Positions 1 to 9,078 of a stretch of DNA of 36,073 bases are shown here, in pieces. The stretch is from positions 1 through 36,073 of the forward strand of contig JAJJLU010000502.1 of NCBI GenBank assembly GCA_023807065.1, in the 5' to 3' direction. Position 1 is the first letter of the stretch. Every line of letters begins with the position of its first letter. The stretch comes from Isotricha intestinalis. Taxonomy: Eukaryota > Ciliophora > Litostomatea > Vestibuliferida > Isotrichidae. The translations under genes were made by a program, and so were the position numbers. The notes under the pieces were generated by a model. That model did no database searches. It worked only from the letters and a program-made list of their open reading frames with translations, and was not told where the DNA came from.

Positions 1-2
1 TA

Positions 3-288
3 TTTAAAGAAATTGTTTCTTATGATTATATAACTTTATATGATATTTATACGAAAAGTAATAGATTTAAAAGAGATTTTGATTCTATTAAAATTGACGA
101 AGGAAAAAGAATTGCTATTTTATATGAATTTGTGGCTAAAATTTTTTTGTTTATTATTTAGATAGAAAAGAACAAAAAAAAAAATCATAAAAGGAAAAAA
201 TTTAAGTAATCCATTTGAAGATAATTATATTTTTTATTTAACTAAAAATATTATGAAAAATATAAAGATAGGAGTTATTCTACAATAA
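3..288 (+). CDS. 3' end of an unidentified gene, cut by the left edge, with a probable 34-nt intron
   Basis: Reading from base 3, the frame stays open for 52 codons to a TAG at 159-161. A second coding-like stretch in another frame (about 166-285) contains KNLSNPFEDNYIFYL and stops at TAA 286-288. The two join in phase if 132-165 is an intron: it begins GTGGCT exactly at a codon boundary, is T-rich and ends TTTAGATAG. That gives exons 3-131 and 166-288. The 5' splice site is not a strong GTAAGT, so a frameshift or chance is possible. No family is recognised. The gene runs convergently into the next gene, only 38 bases beyond its stop. Confidence 0.35.
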
Positions 289-326
289 ATAAATTAAGGA
301 AAATTGAAAAAAAAAAATTTTTTTTT

Positions 327-692
327 TTAATTTTCATTTTTTTTTGATTTTGGAATTGATTTAATTAAATCTTCAATTACTTTTTCATTTTCAATTAATT
401 CAAAATTATTGAGATAGTTATTTTTTTTATCTGAAGTTTCAATAATTGACTTTGTAATTCCTTTAACAATTTTTTTTGTTTCTTTATATTTTTTTTGTTC
501 TAATTCAATTGCTCTTTTTTCAATATCAGCAAAAACAGAATAATCTGGAATATCTTTTATCACACAATTTTCAAAAGCATATTTTTCAGCTTCATTTATT
601 TTTTCCGCTAAATTTATTAATATTGGATCATCTGATTGATATAATTGATTTGTTTCATATATTTTTCTTACATCTAGATCTTCAAAAGACAT
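327..692 (-). CDS. Small charged hypothetical protein, 121 aa
   Basis: An intact 121-codon frame from ATG (692) to TAA (327). The product is rich in Lys, Glu, Ile and Asn, with predicted long helices. Residues about 25-85 hold an amphipathic helical pattern (INEAEKYAFENC, then EKRAIELEQKKYKETKK) that could form a short coiled coil. There is no signal peptide, membrane segment or catalytic motif that I can see, and I do not recognise the family. The opposite-strand frame over the same bases is T-rich and looks like a shadow. The moderate length and Glu/Lys-rich composition, unlike the flanking DNA, support a real gene. Confidence 0.6.
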   Translation of the reverse strand: MSFEDLDVRKIYETNQLYQSDDPILINLAEKINEAEKYAFENCVIKDIPDYSVFADIEKRAIELEQKKYKETKKIVKGITKSIIETSDKKNNYLNNFELIENEKVIEDLIKSIPKSKKNEN

Positions 693-1376
693 TTATTTAA
701 AATTAAATTTGAGTAAAAAATATAATAATTATTCATTTAAATTTATTATAATTCTTTTTTTAAATTCTTCATAATGATTTTAAGTTATTGTTTTATAATA
801 GTAATAACTTGAATTTTTTATAGAATTAATTGTTGATATATCTTTTTTAGTCAATAAAAAATTCATCTAAATAATTTATATTATTTCCTTAATATCATTT
901 TTTGTTTTTTTCATTTTAATAAGGTTTAATTTTAACTTTTGTATTTCCTTTCAAAAGACAATCAATTTATATTAAATAATTTCTTAAAAATTCTCTTTTT
1001 CATTGTTTTTTTTCTTTTTCTTTATTTATATTCCTTCATATTTTAGAATTATTTTTTGGAAATATATATTTATATTTTGTTGTTAACATTTCATTTAAAA
1101 AATTATATATTCTAATCGAATACATCGATTTATTTCTAATTAATTTATTTAGATTAATAGTTTTATTTTTATATATTATTGAATTATTTTTTTTATTATA
1201 TTTGAGTATTAATATTATTAAATTTTTATGTATCTATTAAATATAGTATTTCTTTTAAATTCCTATAGATTTCCTAAAAATCAAATAATTTTATAATCAC
1301 CAAAAAAAATAAAGAAAAATTTCAAAAAAAAAAGAATAAATTAAAATAAATTATTATTAAATAAAAATTATTTTTT
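693..1376. other. Intergenic region, about 680 bases, no firm gene
   Basis: A+T-rich spacer between two minus-strand genes. The longest open stretch I found is about 56 codons on the minus strand around 1060-1220. It has a Met near its middle and several stops after it. That is close to what chance gives at this base composition. No tRNA or hairpin was evident. Confidence 0.5.
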
Positions 1377-2375
1377 TTAAGGATCAATGTCATAATTTAT
1401 TTTTCCATCAATCATATCTCTCATAATATGAAGATAAATTAATTTACTTTCGTTAAAATCATATTGAAATTTTAAAGAAAATTCTTTAATTAAATCTGAT
1501 ATATTATTAATCTCATTTAAATCATAAATTTCTTTAATTTTATTTTTATCAATATATTGAAATAATTTTTCAAACAGATTTTCGGGATTAGGAATTAAAT
1601 AAATATCTTTAAATTCTTTAGAAATAAATAAAGTATCTTTATCATCTTTTTCAAAAATTGTTCCTGGTAAACTATCAATACCAAAACTTTTATTATTAAA
1701 ATATATAATTTTATCACATGAATTTGCTTCACTTAACAATTGTATAGATTTAATAAAAGTGTTTTTACCCATATTTGGATAACCAATAACACCAATTTTA
1801 ATACATTTCTTATTAAAAATGTTATTATTATTATTTCCAAAAAGTATTTGTTTTAATTGTTCATACATTTCAATTATTTTTTCTCTTATATAAGAAGAAA
1901 CAACTAAAACTAAATTATTTTCTTTTTTTAATAAATCAATTTTTTTCTCAATAAAATCTTGAGAAAAAATATCAGCTTTACCTAAAACTAAAATTAACTT
2001 TTTATTTATTTTAATTGAATTTTCTAATCTTAAACATCTTGTTCCTTTTAAATTTCTAATATCAATAAATTCTAAAAGAAAATCACTTCTATTAATTAAA
2101 TCTTCTAAATTATTTTTATGTTCTTCAATTGTTTTTGGAATATTATAAGGTTCAAAAGGTTCATAAGATATTTTTTCATTGTCACCTTGTCCTATATACT
2201 CTTCTTCTTCTCTTTCTTCTTCTTCATTTATATCTTTTCCTTCTCTTTTTTTTTGAAGAAACATTTTATATTTTTCAAAATTGTCTTCTTCTGAATTTTT
2301 ACCTCCTGAAAATTTTGACATTGTTTCTTTCTTTTTTACACTTTCTTTCGACCGAGAATTTCCTTTTTTATTCAT
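1377..2375 (-). CDS. Nucleostemin/GNL3-like circularly permuted GTPase, divergent active site
   Basis: A 332-residue protein. The G motifs appear in permuted order: a G4-like LVLGKAD (residues 129-135), then a P-loop GYPNMGKNT (198-206), then a G3-like DSLPG (234-238). This order marks the YlqF/YawG superfamily. Upstream, SDFLLEFIDIRNLKGTRC (97-114) matches the 'aDvilevlDARdPlgtRc' signature of eukaryotic nucleolar members (nucleostemin, GNL2, GNL3L), which act in 60S ribosome assembly. The N-terminus is Lys-rich with an acidic run at 50-60 (EEEEREEEE), typical of nucleolar proteins. Odd points: G4 has Gly where Asn is normal, the P-loop has GKN rather than GKS/T, and G3 has an extra Leu. Guanine binding may therefore be weak. 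It is shorter than usual nucleostemins (over 500 residues). Confidence 0.75.
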   Translation of the reverse strand: MNKKGNSRSKESVKKKETMSKFSGGKNSEEDNFEKYKMFLQKKREGKDINEEEEREEEEYIGQGDNEKISYEPFEPYNIPKTIEEHKNNLEDLINRSDFLLEFIDIRNLKGTRCLRLENSIKINKKLILVLGKADIFSQDFIEKKIDLLKKENNLVLVVSSYIREKIIEMYEQLKQILFGNNNNNIFNKKCIKIGVIGYPNMGKNTFIKSIQLLSEANSCDKIIYFNNKSFGIDSLPGTIFEKDDKDTLFISKEFKDIYLIPNPENLFEKLFQYIDKNKIKEIYDLNEINNISDLIKEFSLKFQYDFNESKLIYLHIMRDMIDGKINYDIDP

Positions 2376-2939
2376 TATTTAAATCAAATTAAAAAAAAAT
2401 TAATTTAATTTTTTATGATTTTTTATAAATAATTTTATTAATTTTAAAATAATTATTTATGATACAATCATATTAAGTAAGATAAAAAATATTTCACATT
2501 AAAAGGGAAAAAATGATAAATTATTTCAATTTTTCAAAAAATAAACTTGTATGTTATTGAAATATTATAAAATCTTATAATAATTATAAAACCTATATTT
2601 GTTTTATAATATTTCAGTATTTTCAAATTATTAGAATGAGACCTAAAGAATAAATATTTGGATTGCTCATTTCTATATCTATATTAAATTTTGATACATC
2701 AAACTTTAAATTTTATTTTTATATTTTATTCTACCAATCCTCTCATACATATTTATCACTTTCCTTTTGAATGGAAATATTTTTTAATAAATTTCTTTTA
2801 TAGTTTTTTCTCTATAGATTATTCTTAAATAAACATAAGATGATTTTTTATAATTTTATATATTTTTTTTTACCTTACAAAACATATTATTTATTTTATT
2901 TACATTTTTCATATTTACTCATTAAATATTTTTTATAAT
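2376..2939. other. Intergenic region with an inverted repeat and a kinase-like relic
   Basis: About 560 bases between two minus-strand genes. It contains a perfect 14-base inverted repeat (2559-2572 with 2602-2615). It also has a minus-strand stretch (2626-2712) whose translation ends SNPNIYSLGLIL, resembling protein-kinase subdomain IX, but stops surround it on both sides. No intact gene. Confidence 0.4.
2559..2615. repeat. Perfect 14-base inverted repeat (stem-loop capable)
   Basis: GAAATATTATAAAA at 2559-2572 is the exact reverse complement of 2602-2615, with a 29-base spacer. The next outward pair (2558/2616) also matches. It lies 324 bases beyond the stop of the MGC-start gene (2940). 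Function unknown; it could be a transcript-end hairpin or chance in A+T-rich DNA. Confidence 0.6.
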
Positions 2940-3254
2940 TCATTTATAAACTTTTTTTTTATTCAAAGTCAATTTATTATTATTTCTTTCATTTTCATCA
3001 TTTTCTTTCGTTTCAAGAGTTCTTGGAATATACGTACTATGTAAAGTAAAGGGAGAATTATATATGTATTTATTTCTTTTCTTTTTTTTTTCAGTATATA
3101 TATAATCAGGAATTTTTTTAGGTTTCAAATTTTTTCCAGTTATTAATTTATATTTAATTAACATTTCATTTCTTTCTTTTCTTATTTTATCTCTTTCCAA
3201 TCTTAATTCAAACATTTGAGATTCAACATCTTCCTTAGTTTCTGAGCATCCCAT
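2940..3254 (-). CDS. Small basic protein with an N-myristoylation/palmitoylation-type N-terminus, 104 aa
   Basis: The protein begins MGCSETKED: Gly2, Cys3 and Thr6 fit the consensus for N-myristoylation with adjacent palmitoylation, which would anchor it to membranes. Residues 10-40 form a charged helix (FELRLERDKIRKERNEMLIK). The rest is Lys/Asn-rich and probably disordered, with a basic TEKKKKRNK run. It ends at TGA (2940-2942), one of only two TGA stops here. No family is recognised. It lies just downstream of the large RasGAP/VPS9 gene on the same strand, 65 bases from its stop, and is read separately. Confidence 0.65.
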   Translation of the reverse strand: MGCSETKEDVESQMFELRLERDKIRKERNEMLIKYKLITGKNLKPKKIPDYIYTEKKKKRNKYIYNSPFTLHSTYIPRTLETKENDENERNNNKLTLNKKKVYK

Positions 3255-3319
3255 TATGAAATTTATAAATAAATAAAAAGATAATATAAAAAAATTATTA
3301 AATATTCTATAATTTTTTT

Positions 3320-6300
3320 CTAATTAATATTATTATCAAAAAATCTATATTTCCTACAATTATCATCGTATTCACTTTTACTACAATGTAATTTATTATA
3401 ATCTAAATTTAAAATATATTTAGCAGCTCCTTCAGCTTGACTAACATTATAACCAATATTTCCAAATAATTCATTAGCATTAAGGAAAAATTTAATAAGC
3501 ATAAGAGACCAAAATAATCTTTTAGGTTGACATAATATTAAAGCATAAATAACAAAAGGAATAAAATCATCAGCATCAGTATTTGATTTAAATCCAGTAA
3601 AAAGATATAATGAATTAATTAATTGAACTCCTCTTCCAAATTCATTTAATTTTTCTAAAGGAGAGGATAATTTATCCATATTTTTAATATGTTTAATTAT
3701 TGTTTGAAATATATTTTTTTCAAAAACATTTTCTTTAATTGATAAATGCTTTACTGGATCTATCCAAAATAATTCTCTACATTTTTTATTTAAATCTAAA
3801 TCTTCTTTGATAGGCACTTCTGAATATTTTTTACTATACAATCTCTTTAAAATATAATTCCAAATACTTTTTGATTGAATTTCTATTTCTTCTTTTATGA
3901 AATTTAATTGATTATTTATTGCATCTCTTTCTTGTGTTGTCTCTGTTCGCTCTAATTTGCTTTCTAACTTTTCATAATTTGGATAAAAAAATTTTATTAA
4001 TTCTTCTTTTATAATATTTATATATGTTTCTAAAACTTCTTTTGCTTTTGTAATACTTTCTCTTTTTGAATCTAAAGATGTTTTATGAATATCTAAATAT
4101 ATTGAATCATAATTTGAAAACCTTTCTGCAAAATCATTTATTGTTTCACATCTATAAATTTTTTTAGTGTTATCATCTAAATGTAATAAAAATTCTTTAT
4201 CATTTTTAAAATCCATTTTAATATTTTTTTCATATTTTTCATTTGTATCTTTAACACATATTAATTCACTTATTTTACTTGATTCACTGTTAACTACATA
4301 TTTATCTTTATCTCTTTTCATTCTTTCATTATTAATTTCATATTTTGATGCCAATAAAACAGGTATTGTTTTTCTTTCTATAAAAAATTCAGTTTTAATA
4401 TTTCTTTGAGTTGATTTTATATTTTTTAATTCTTCATTAGTAATATTAATTTTATGATCAATTAAAATGAATTTTGTAGTTATTTGAATTGTTAAAAAAT
4501 CATTTAATTTATTTAATTTTTTCATAGTAGATTTAAACTCTTCAACAATTTCATCATGTAATTTTTGATAATCATTATTTTTATACTCTTGAGGAATTTT
4601 ATTTATATTACTTTTAATATACATACTATACCAACAAAGAGGAGCAGTAGAATTAAAAGGTAATATAATATCATTATTATAATGACTTAAATATTTATCA
4701 ATTAATTCAAAAACTGTTTCAGTTTTATAATTACCAGTCACCCACTCCCAATGAGGTAAAATTTCAAAATGAGTTAATAAATGACAAATACAATATTTTA
4801 TTTCATTTAAATAATTTGAAGAATCATTATTTGAAACTAAAGGAATTATTTCTTCCTTCTTAGATAATAATTCTTTTACTTCAGGAGGGTATTTATCATT
4901 CATTATTACATAAAATTGTTGTTCATCATTAGAAGTTTGATTTTGTAAAAAATCTTTAAAATCATGTAATTTTTTACATAATTCTTTAAATAAAGTATTA
5001 TTTGGTACATATTTATATAATTCATTTTCAAATAGTTTATTAATTATCATTATTAATTGTTCTATATTGAAACATATACTTTGATGTTGCATGAAATCTT
5101 TTTTATTTTCTTCAAAATAATCATATGTTATTAATTTTGGATCTTTTTCTTCTTCATTTAAAACATATAAATCATTATCATAATATAATTCAGATAATTG
5201 CTTTAGTTTTGCAGGTAAATCAACTTTTGTAACTTTAACAATAAATTTATCTATTTTTTGAATATTATCAATAATATATTGGTTAAATATTGTATAATGA
5301 GGAGAAGTATCACTAGTAAACAATTCAGCTTTTGAAAATTTTTTAAGAACTAAATATATATTATATATATTTTTCCTAGTTGACATTGATATTATTGTAT
5401 TATATCCTGTTTCATTAATATCAGGATTTAATAAAACTGGTAAAATTAATTTATCAAAGAAAAAAGCACCAACAAAAATATCTCTTTCTAAATCAGATAT
5501 AAATTTGAATTTTTGTTTTATTAAAACGTATATAATTTTACATATTACTTTTATTGAATATGGAATTATTGTTTCATTTTCTAAATTATAAAACAATTCA
5601 TCTATAAAATCAATAATCATTTTATAACCAATAGTATATTGACTTATATTTTCTAGTGTGAATTTAGACTTATTTGAATCATTTGAAAATAAATTTGGAT
5701 TTTTGGAAGTTATTGAATATCTTAAATGCTTTAATAATAATTCCCTTTGAAAAGGATCAGTCTTATCTTGAAATAATTTTCTCATTTCATATTCATTTAA
5801 AGTTATATTCAATAGTTTTTGAAAACTTTGATTTTGTGATTCTCTAGTATCAAAAGGATTATCTAAATTTTGTCTTATTAGAGTTCTATTATTAAAATTT
5901 TCAGTATTTCTCATATCATCAATATAATCTCCTCTTGAATTATTTGAGAAAGAAGTTGATCTATCAAATATTATAGATTGAGAAATTTTTGTAGTTAATT
6001 CATTTTTTGTCTTTTTATTCTCTTTTGATAAATCCAAAGAATGATATTCTAAATTTTCATCTTCTATTTTCCTTATTAAACTATTTAATATTAAATTAAT
6101 ATAACATTTGATTTCATATCTATTTGATAATTCAAATAAGAATTTTGAAATGAAAGAATCATCTAAAAATGAATTAATTGAAGGAGTATTTAATCTATCT
6201 ATTTCTTTTTCTAAAAGTAAATATATAATATATAACATTTCTTCTTGTTCTGTTGATTCCATATAAAAATTTTCATAGAAAAAATGACATAAAAATGGAA

Positions 6301-6748
6301 TCATTAAATTATATTCACTTTCTGATAATGAATCAATGAAACGTAACATTAAATTGTTATTACTTCTTAATTCAAATAATAAAAAAGAAATATTATCATA
6401 ATATGATAAATTATTTGAACCATCTAAAATATTTATTTTTTTCACAGAAAAATCTTTATAACTTTGGAAAAATACTCCACTATTATTTTCTGTTATTTGA
6501 TTAATTAATATTTTCTTTTCATAAATTTTATGAATTTTTGAAGAAAATTGTTCAATTGTATTTTTTTTTAATGTATTGACAGATAATTCTAAACTTGTTT
6601 TATTCTGTAAAAGAGTTTTTAAATTTGCCCATTTAGAATTAAAATTACTTTGATATTTCTTAATATTTCCTTCAAAAACACTTTGTCTTGGAATAACTTC
6701 AGATTCTCTTGAAATTTCATTTTGATAAAGTGGACTAATAGAATTCAT
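3320..6748 (-). CDS. GAPVD1: GAPVD1-like protein: N-terminal RasGAP-type domain and C-terminal VPS9 Rab5 exchange domain
   Basis: A 1142-residue protein. The C-terminus (about 1035-1116) is a VPS9 domain: DADDFIPFVIYALI, a helix, then NIGYNVSQAEGAAKYILNLD. This is the Rab5-family guanine-nucleotide exchange fold, including the Asp and Tyr-x-(S/T) positions typical of active members. In the N-terminal half, LILPVLLNPDINETGY (about 434-450) matches the 'fiCPAivNPeqyGI' core of the GAPVD1/RME-6 RasGAP domain. The combination RasGAP + VPS9 is diagnostic of GAPVD1 (GAPex-5, RME-6), which acts at clathrin-coated vesicles and early endosomes. The RasGAP FLR-type arginine position reads FFDK here, so GAP activity is doubtful. 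The middle (700-1000) is charged and partly coiled. Stop codon is TAG. Confidence 0.85.
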   Translation of the reverse strand: MNSISPLYQNEISRESEVIPRQSVFEGNIKKYQSNFNSKWANLKTLLQNKTSLELSVNTLKKNTIEQFSSKIHKIYEKKILINQITENNSGVFFQSYKDFSVKKINILDGSNNLSYYDNISFLLFELRSNNNLMLRFIDSLSESEYNLMIPFLCHFFYENFYMESTEQEEMLYIIYLLLEKEIDRLNTPSINSFLDDSFISKFLFELSNRYEIKCYINLILNSLIRKIEDENLEYHSLDLSKENKKTKNELTTKISQSIIFDRSTSFSNNSRGDYIDDMRNTENFNNRTLIRQNLDNPFDTRESQNQSFQKLLNITLNEYEMRKLFQDKTDPFQRELLLKHLRYSITSKNPNLFSNDSNKSKFTLENISQYTIGYKMIIDFIDELFYNLENETIIPYSIKVICKIIYVLIKQKFKFISDLERDIFVGAFFFDKLILPVLLNPDINETGYNTIISMSTRKNIYNIYLVLKKFSKAELFTSDTSPHYTIFNQYIIDNIQKIDKFIVKVTKVDLPAKLKQLSELYYDNDLYVLNEEEKDPKLITYDYFEENKKDFMQHQSICFNIEQLIMIINKLFENELYKYVPNNTLFKELCKKLHDFKDFLQNQTSNDEQQFYVIMNDKYPPEVKELLSKKEEIIPLVSNNDSSNYLNEIKYCICHLLTHFEILPHWEWVTGNYKTETVFELIDKYLSHYNNDIILPFNSTAPLCWYSMYIKSNINKIPQEYKNNDYQKLHDEIVEEFKSTMKKLNKLNDFLTIQITTKFILIDHKINITNEELKNIKSTQRNIKTEFFIERKTIPVLLASKYEINNERMKRDKDKYVVNSESSKISELICVKDTNEKYEKNIKMDFKNDKEFLLHLDDNTKKIYRCETINDFAERFSNYDSIYLDIHKTSLDSKRESITKAKEVLETYINIIKEELIKFFYPNYEKLESKLERTETTQERDAINNQLNFIKEEIEIQSKSIWNYILKRLYSKKYSEVPIKEDLDLNKKCRELFWIDPVKHLSIKENVFEKNIFQTIIKHIKNMDKLSSPLEKLNEFGRGVQLINSLYLFTGFKSNTDADDFIPFVIYALILCQPKRLFWSLMLIKFFLNANELFGNIGYNVSQAEGAAKYILNLDYNKLHCSKSEYDDNCRKYRFFDNNIN

Positions 6749-6969
6749 ACTATTAAATTAAAAAATTATATTAATTAAAAAAATATATTTCTATAATTAA
6801 TTTTAAATTAAGAGTTTAAAAGATTAAAAAATGAAAAAATATCAATAAAAAAAAGGAAAAAAATTAAAAGAATAATAATAAATTAATTCTCAAAAAAAGT
6901 TTCAATCACTAAAACAAAAAAATAAATTAATATAATCAACCAAAAAAATAATCAAAGAAAAAATAAAAT
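6749..6969. other. Short spacer between two minus-strand genes
   Basis: A 221-base A+T-rich gap between the start of the RasGAP/VPS9 gene and the stop of guanylate kinase. It is A-rich next to the downstream start. I see no gene or structured RNA in it. Confidence 0.4.
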
Positions 6970-7602
6970 TTACTTAAAGTCGCCATATACTTCTTTTAAT
7001 TTTGCTTCTAATTCCAAAACACAATTATCTAAATCTTTATTAACAATTCTATAATTGAAAAAAGGTTCTTCATTAATTCTTCTTAATTCTTCCATAGCAG
7101 TATTTAATCTTCCTTGAATAACTTCTTCACTTTCAGTTCCTCTTCCCTTTAATCTTTCTTCTAAAACATCTTCATTTTCGGGAATAATAGCAACAAAAGT
7201 AGCAGGAATATTTAAATTATGAACAGCAGCAGCACCATTAATATCAATAATAACATACATAATTTTATCTAAACTTCCTGCTTTTTCTAATTCCTTTTTT
7301 GATAAACCATAATAATTATTATTATAAAAATTATCTTCTACTAATCCACCATTATCTTTTAATTTTAAAAATTCTTCCTTTGAAACATAATAATAATTTA
7401 CTCCTTCTATTTCACCTGGACGTTTTTGTCTTGTTGTATGAGTAGTACCCTTTTTAAAGGAATTTGGATGCTTTTCAAATAATTTCTGCATTACTGTATC
7501 TTTTCCAACTCCTGATGGACCTACTACCACTAATACTGGGTTTTTTGGCTTTTGATTTTTTGATGATGTTGATGTTGAATCTTTATCTGAGCATCCTCCC
7601 AT
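6970..7602 (-). CDS. GUK1: Guanylate kinase (GMP kinase) with a GKD-type P-loop
   Basis: A 210-residue guanylate kinase, which makes GDP from GMP with ATP. P-loop GPSGVGKDT at 28-36; GMP-binding THTTRQKRPGE at 54-64; VNYYYVSKEEF at 68-78; DINGAAAVHNL near 120; the C-terminal lid RLKGRGTESEEVIQGRL follows. Length is normal for a single-domain enzyme plus a 20-residue Ser/Lys-rich N-terminal extension. After the P-loop Lys there is Asp where most enzymes have Ser or Thr; as I recall, plant organellar guanylate kinases share GVGKD. The start MGGCSDKD has Gly2/Cys4 but Asp at position 6, so it is an imperfect acylation signal. It shares a 100-base divergent promoter region with the next gene. Confidence 0.95.
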   Translation of the reverse strand: MGGCSDKDSTSTSSKNQKPKNPVLVVVGPSGVGKDTVMQKLFEKHPNSFKKGTTHTTRQKRPGEIEGVNYYYVSKEEFLKLKDNGGLVEDNFYNNNYYGLSKKELEKAGSLDKIMYVIIDINGAAAVHNLNIPATFVAIIPENEDVLEERLKGRGTESEEVIQGRLNTAMEELRRINEEPFFNYRIVNKDLDNCVLELEAKLKEVYGDFK

Positions 7603-7702
7603 TTTTTTATAATGATTTATTTTTAAAATCAGTTTTTTTTGGTGATTTATTATTTTTGATATGATTATTAATTAAGGAAATGAATTTGTTTTTTTTAAAA
7701 AA
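7603..7702. promoter_or_regulatory. Divergent intergenic promoter region
   Basis: A 100-base gap between the start codons of guanylate kinase (minus) and the membrane-protein gene (plus) must hold both promoters. It is A+T-rich and no specific element is recognisable. Both starts have A-rich leaders (for example TTAAAAAAATG). Confidence 0.4.
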
Positions 7703-9031
7703 ATGAATTATTCTTTTCTTTTTTTATTTATAATATTTGGAAATATTAATAAAGGAATAAGTGATGTAATAGGAGGAAATCAAAATGGAATATGTCCGTT
7801 TACAATAACACAAACATATGGAGATACAAATAATATATATTTACCAAATGGAGATATACTTGGTAACTTTAAAGAAAATTCAGGAACAACATTTATTTCT
7901 CAAGAAGAAACTCAATCAGATAAATTTTTCATAACTCAAACAATAACAGAAAACTCATCATTTAATTCATTAACAATAACAGTAAAATCAGATAATGAAA
8001 CCTTATTAAAGCCAACATATATTATGGAAAATTTAGATTTAGTATCAACAAATACTTCAAAAGTGAATTCAATAGAAATAATATATAATTGTGATAGATT
8101 TCAAATAGGAGAATCAAAGATAAGATTATTAATTAAACCAGATAAATGTAATGAATTTCAATTAATTTGGATAAAAAAATGTAAAGGAGAATTAATAGGA
8201 AAACCTCCTCAAATTAATATTGCATTTACAACAAAAGAAATTTATTGGACAATATTAGAAAATGGAAATATACCATCAGTATTAAATTATTTTTTTAACA
8301 AAGAAGAAAGTTTAATTACTGAAGGTGAAAATATAATAAATAGTGATTATATTAAATTTATTGTTGCTTTAGCTGATAATACTAATCAACCAATCCCTTA
8401 TAAAATGAATCCTATTAAATTAAATCCTAATAATGATAAAATTGTTACTTTTGTTGTTAAAGGGGAATTTGGAAATAATGGAGGAGAATTAAGTAATGTT
8501 TATAGAGAAATTTACATTCTTTTTAAGTGTAATATGGAAAAAGGAATGAGAAATGATTATAAATTAAATTTTGAAATGGAATTTAGTTTTGATAATGGAC
8601 AAAAGATTAATGTTTATTTTACTAAAGTTTGTAAAGTTCCTATCATTAATATTTATATGAGAATATTATATATGTTTTATTATTCTATTTTATTGAGTAT
8701 AGTTCTTTTTTTTGCAATTTTATTTTTCTTTTTTTTCGGTTCAAGAGATGAAGATTTTTCAAATAATGATTTTTTCTTTAATTTAAAAGAAAAAATATTC
8801 TATCCTATATTAGAAAAATTAGGATTAAATCAATATATTTCTTTGCATAAAACAAATAAAAAAAATGAAGAAAATAATATTGGTATAAGTAATCAAATTA
8901 CAAAAAATAATTATTCAAATGACAATGAAATTTTAATGGATAATGGAGATGAAGAAGAAGTTTTAAGTATTAAATTTAGTACAGAAAATAATAATGAATC
9001 AATTGAAGAAAATCAATATGGTGGATTATAA
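7703..9031 (+). CDS. Type I membrane protein with a paired-cysteine lumenal domain, 442 aa
   Basis: The N-terminus (residues 1-20, FLFLFIIFG core) looks like a cleavable signal peptide. A single strong membrane segment spans about 321-346 (Ile/Leu/Phe-rich), followed by a roughly 95-residue acidic, Asn-rich cytosolic tail containing DNGDEEEVL. The lumenal part has six cysteines (31, 130, 149, 160, 276, 310). Two stretches look related: IEIIYNC...DKCNEFQLIWIKKC and YILFKC...NVYFTKVC, a beta-rich Cys module seen twice. The 'C-x-x-F-x-x-x-W-x-x-x-C' pattern recalls mannose-6-phosphate-receptor-homology folds, but I cannot confirm that. A secretory or endosomal sorting receptor is possible. Synonymous codons switch from A-ending to T-ending near 8300. 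Confidence 0.8.
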   Translation: MNYSFLFLFIIFGNINKGISDVIGGNQNGICPFTITQTYGDTNNIYLPNGDILGNFKENSGTTFISQEETQSDKFFITQTITENSSFNSLTITVKSDNETLLKPTYIMENLDLVSTNTSKVNSIEIIYNCDRFQIGESKIRLLIKPDKCNEFQLIWIKKCKGELIGKPPQINIAFTTKEIYWTILENGNIPSVLNYFFNKEESLITEGENIINSDYIKFIVALADNTNQPIPYKMNPIKLNPNNDKIVTFVVKGEFGNNGGELSNVYREIYILFKCNMEKGMRNDYKLNFEMEFSFDNGQKINVYFTKVCKVPIINIYMRILYMFYYSILLSIVLFFAILFFFFFGSRDEDFSNNDFFFNLKEKIFYPILEKLGLNQYISLHKTNKKNEENNIGISNQITKNNYSNDNEILMDNGDEEEVLSIKFSTENNNESIEENQYGGL

Positions 9032-9078
9032 TAATATTATATTTTAATTATATTAATTTATTATTTTTAAATAATAAA

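Noticed and set aside
1060..1220. About 56 open minus-strand codons in the 693-1376 spacer
   Set aside because: No proper start, several stops soon after, and at the estimated stop density about one such stretch per few hundred bases of spacer is plausible.
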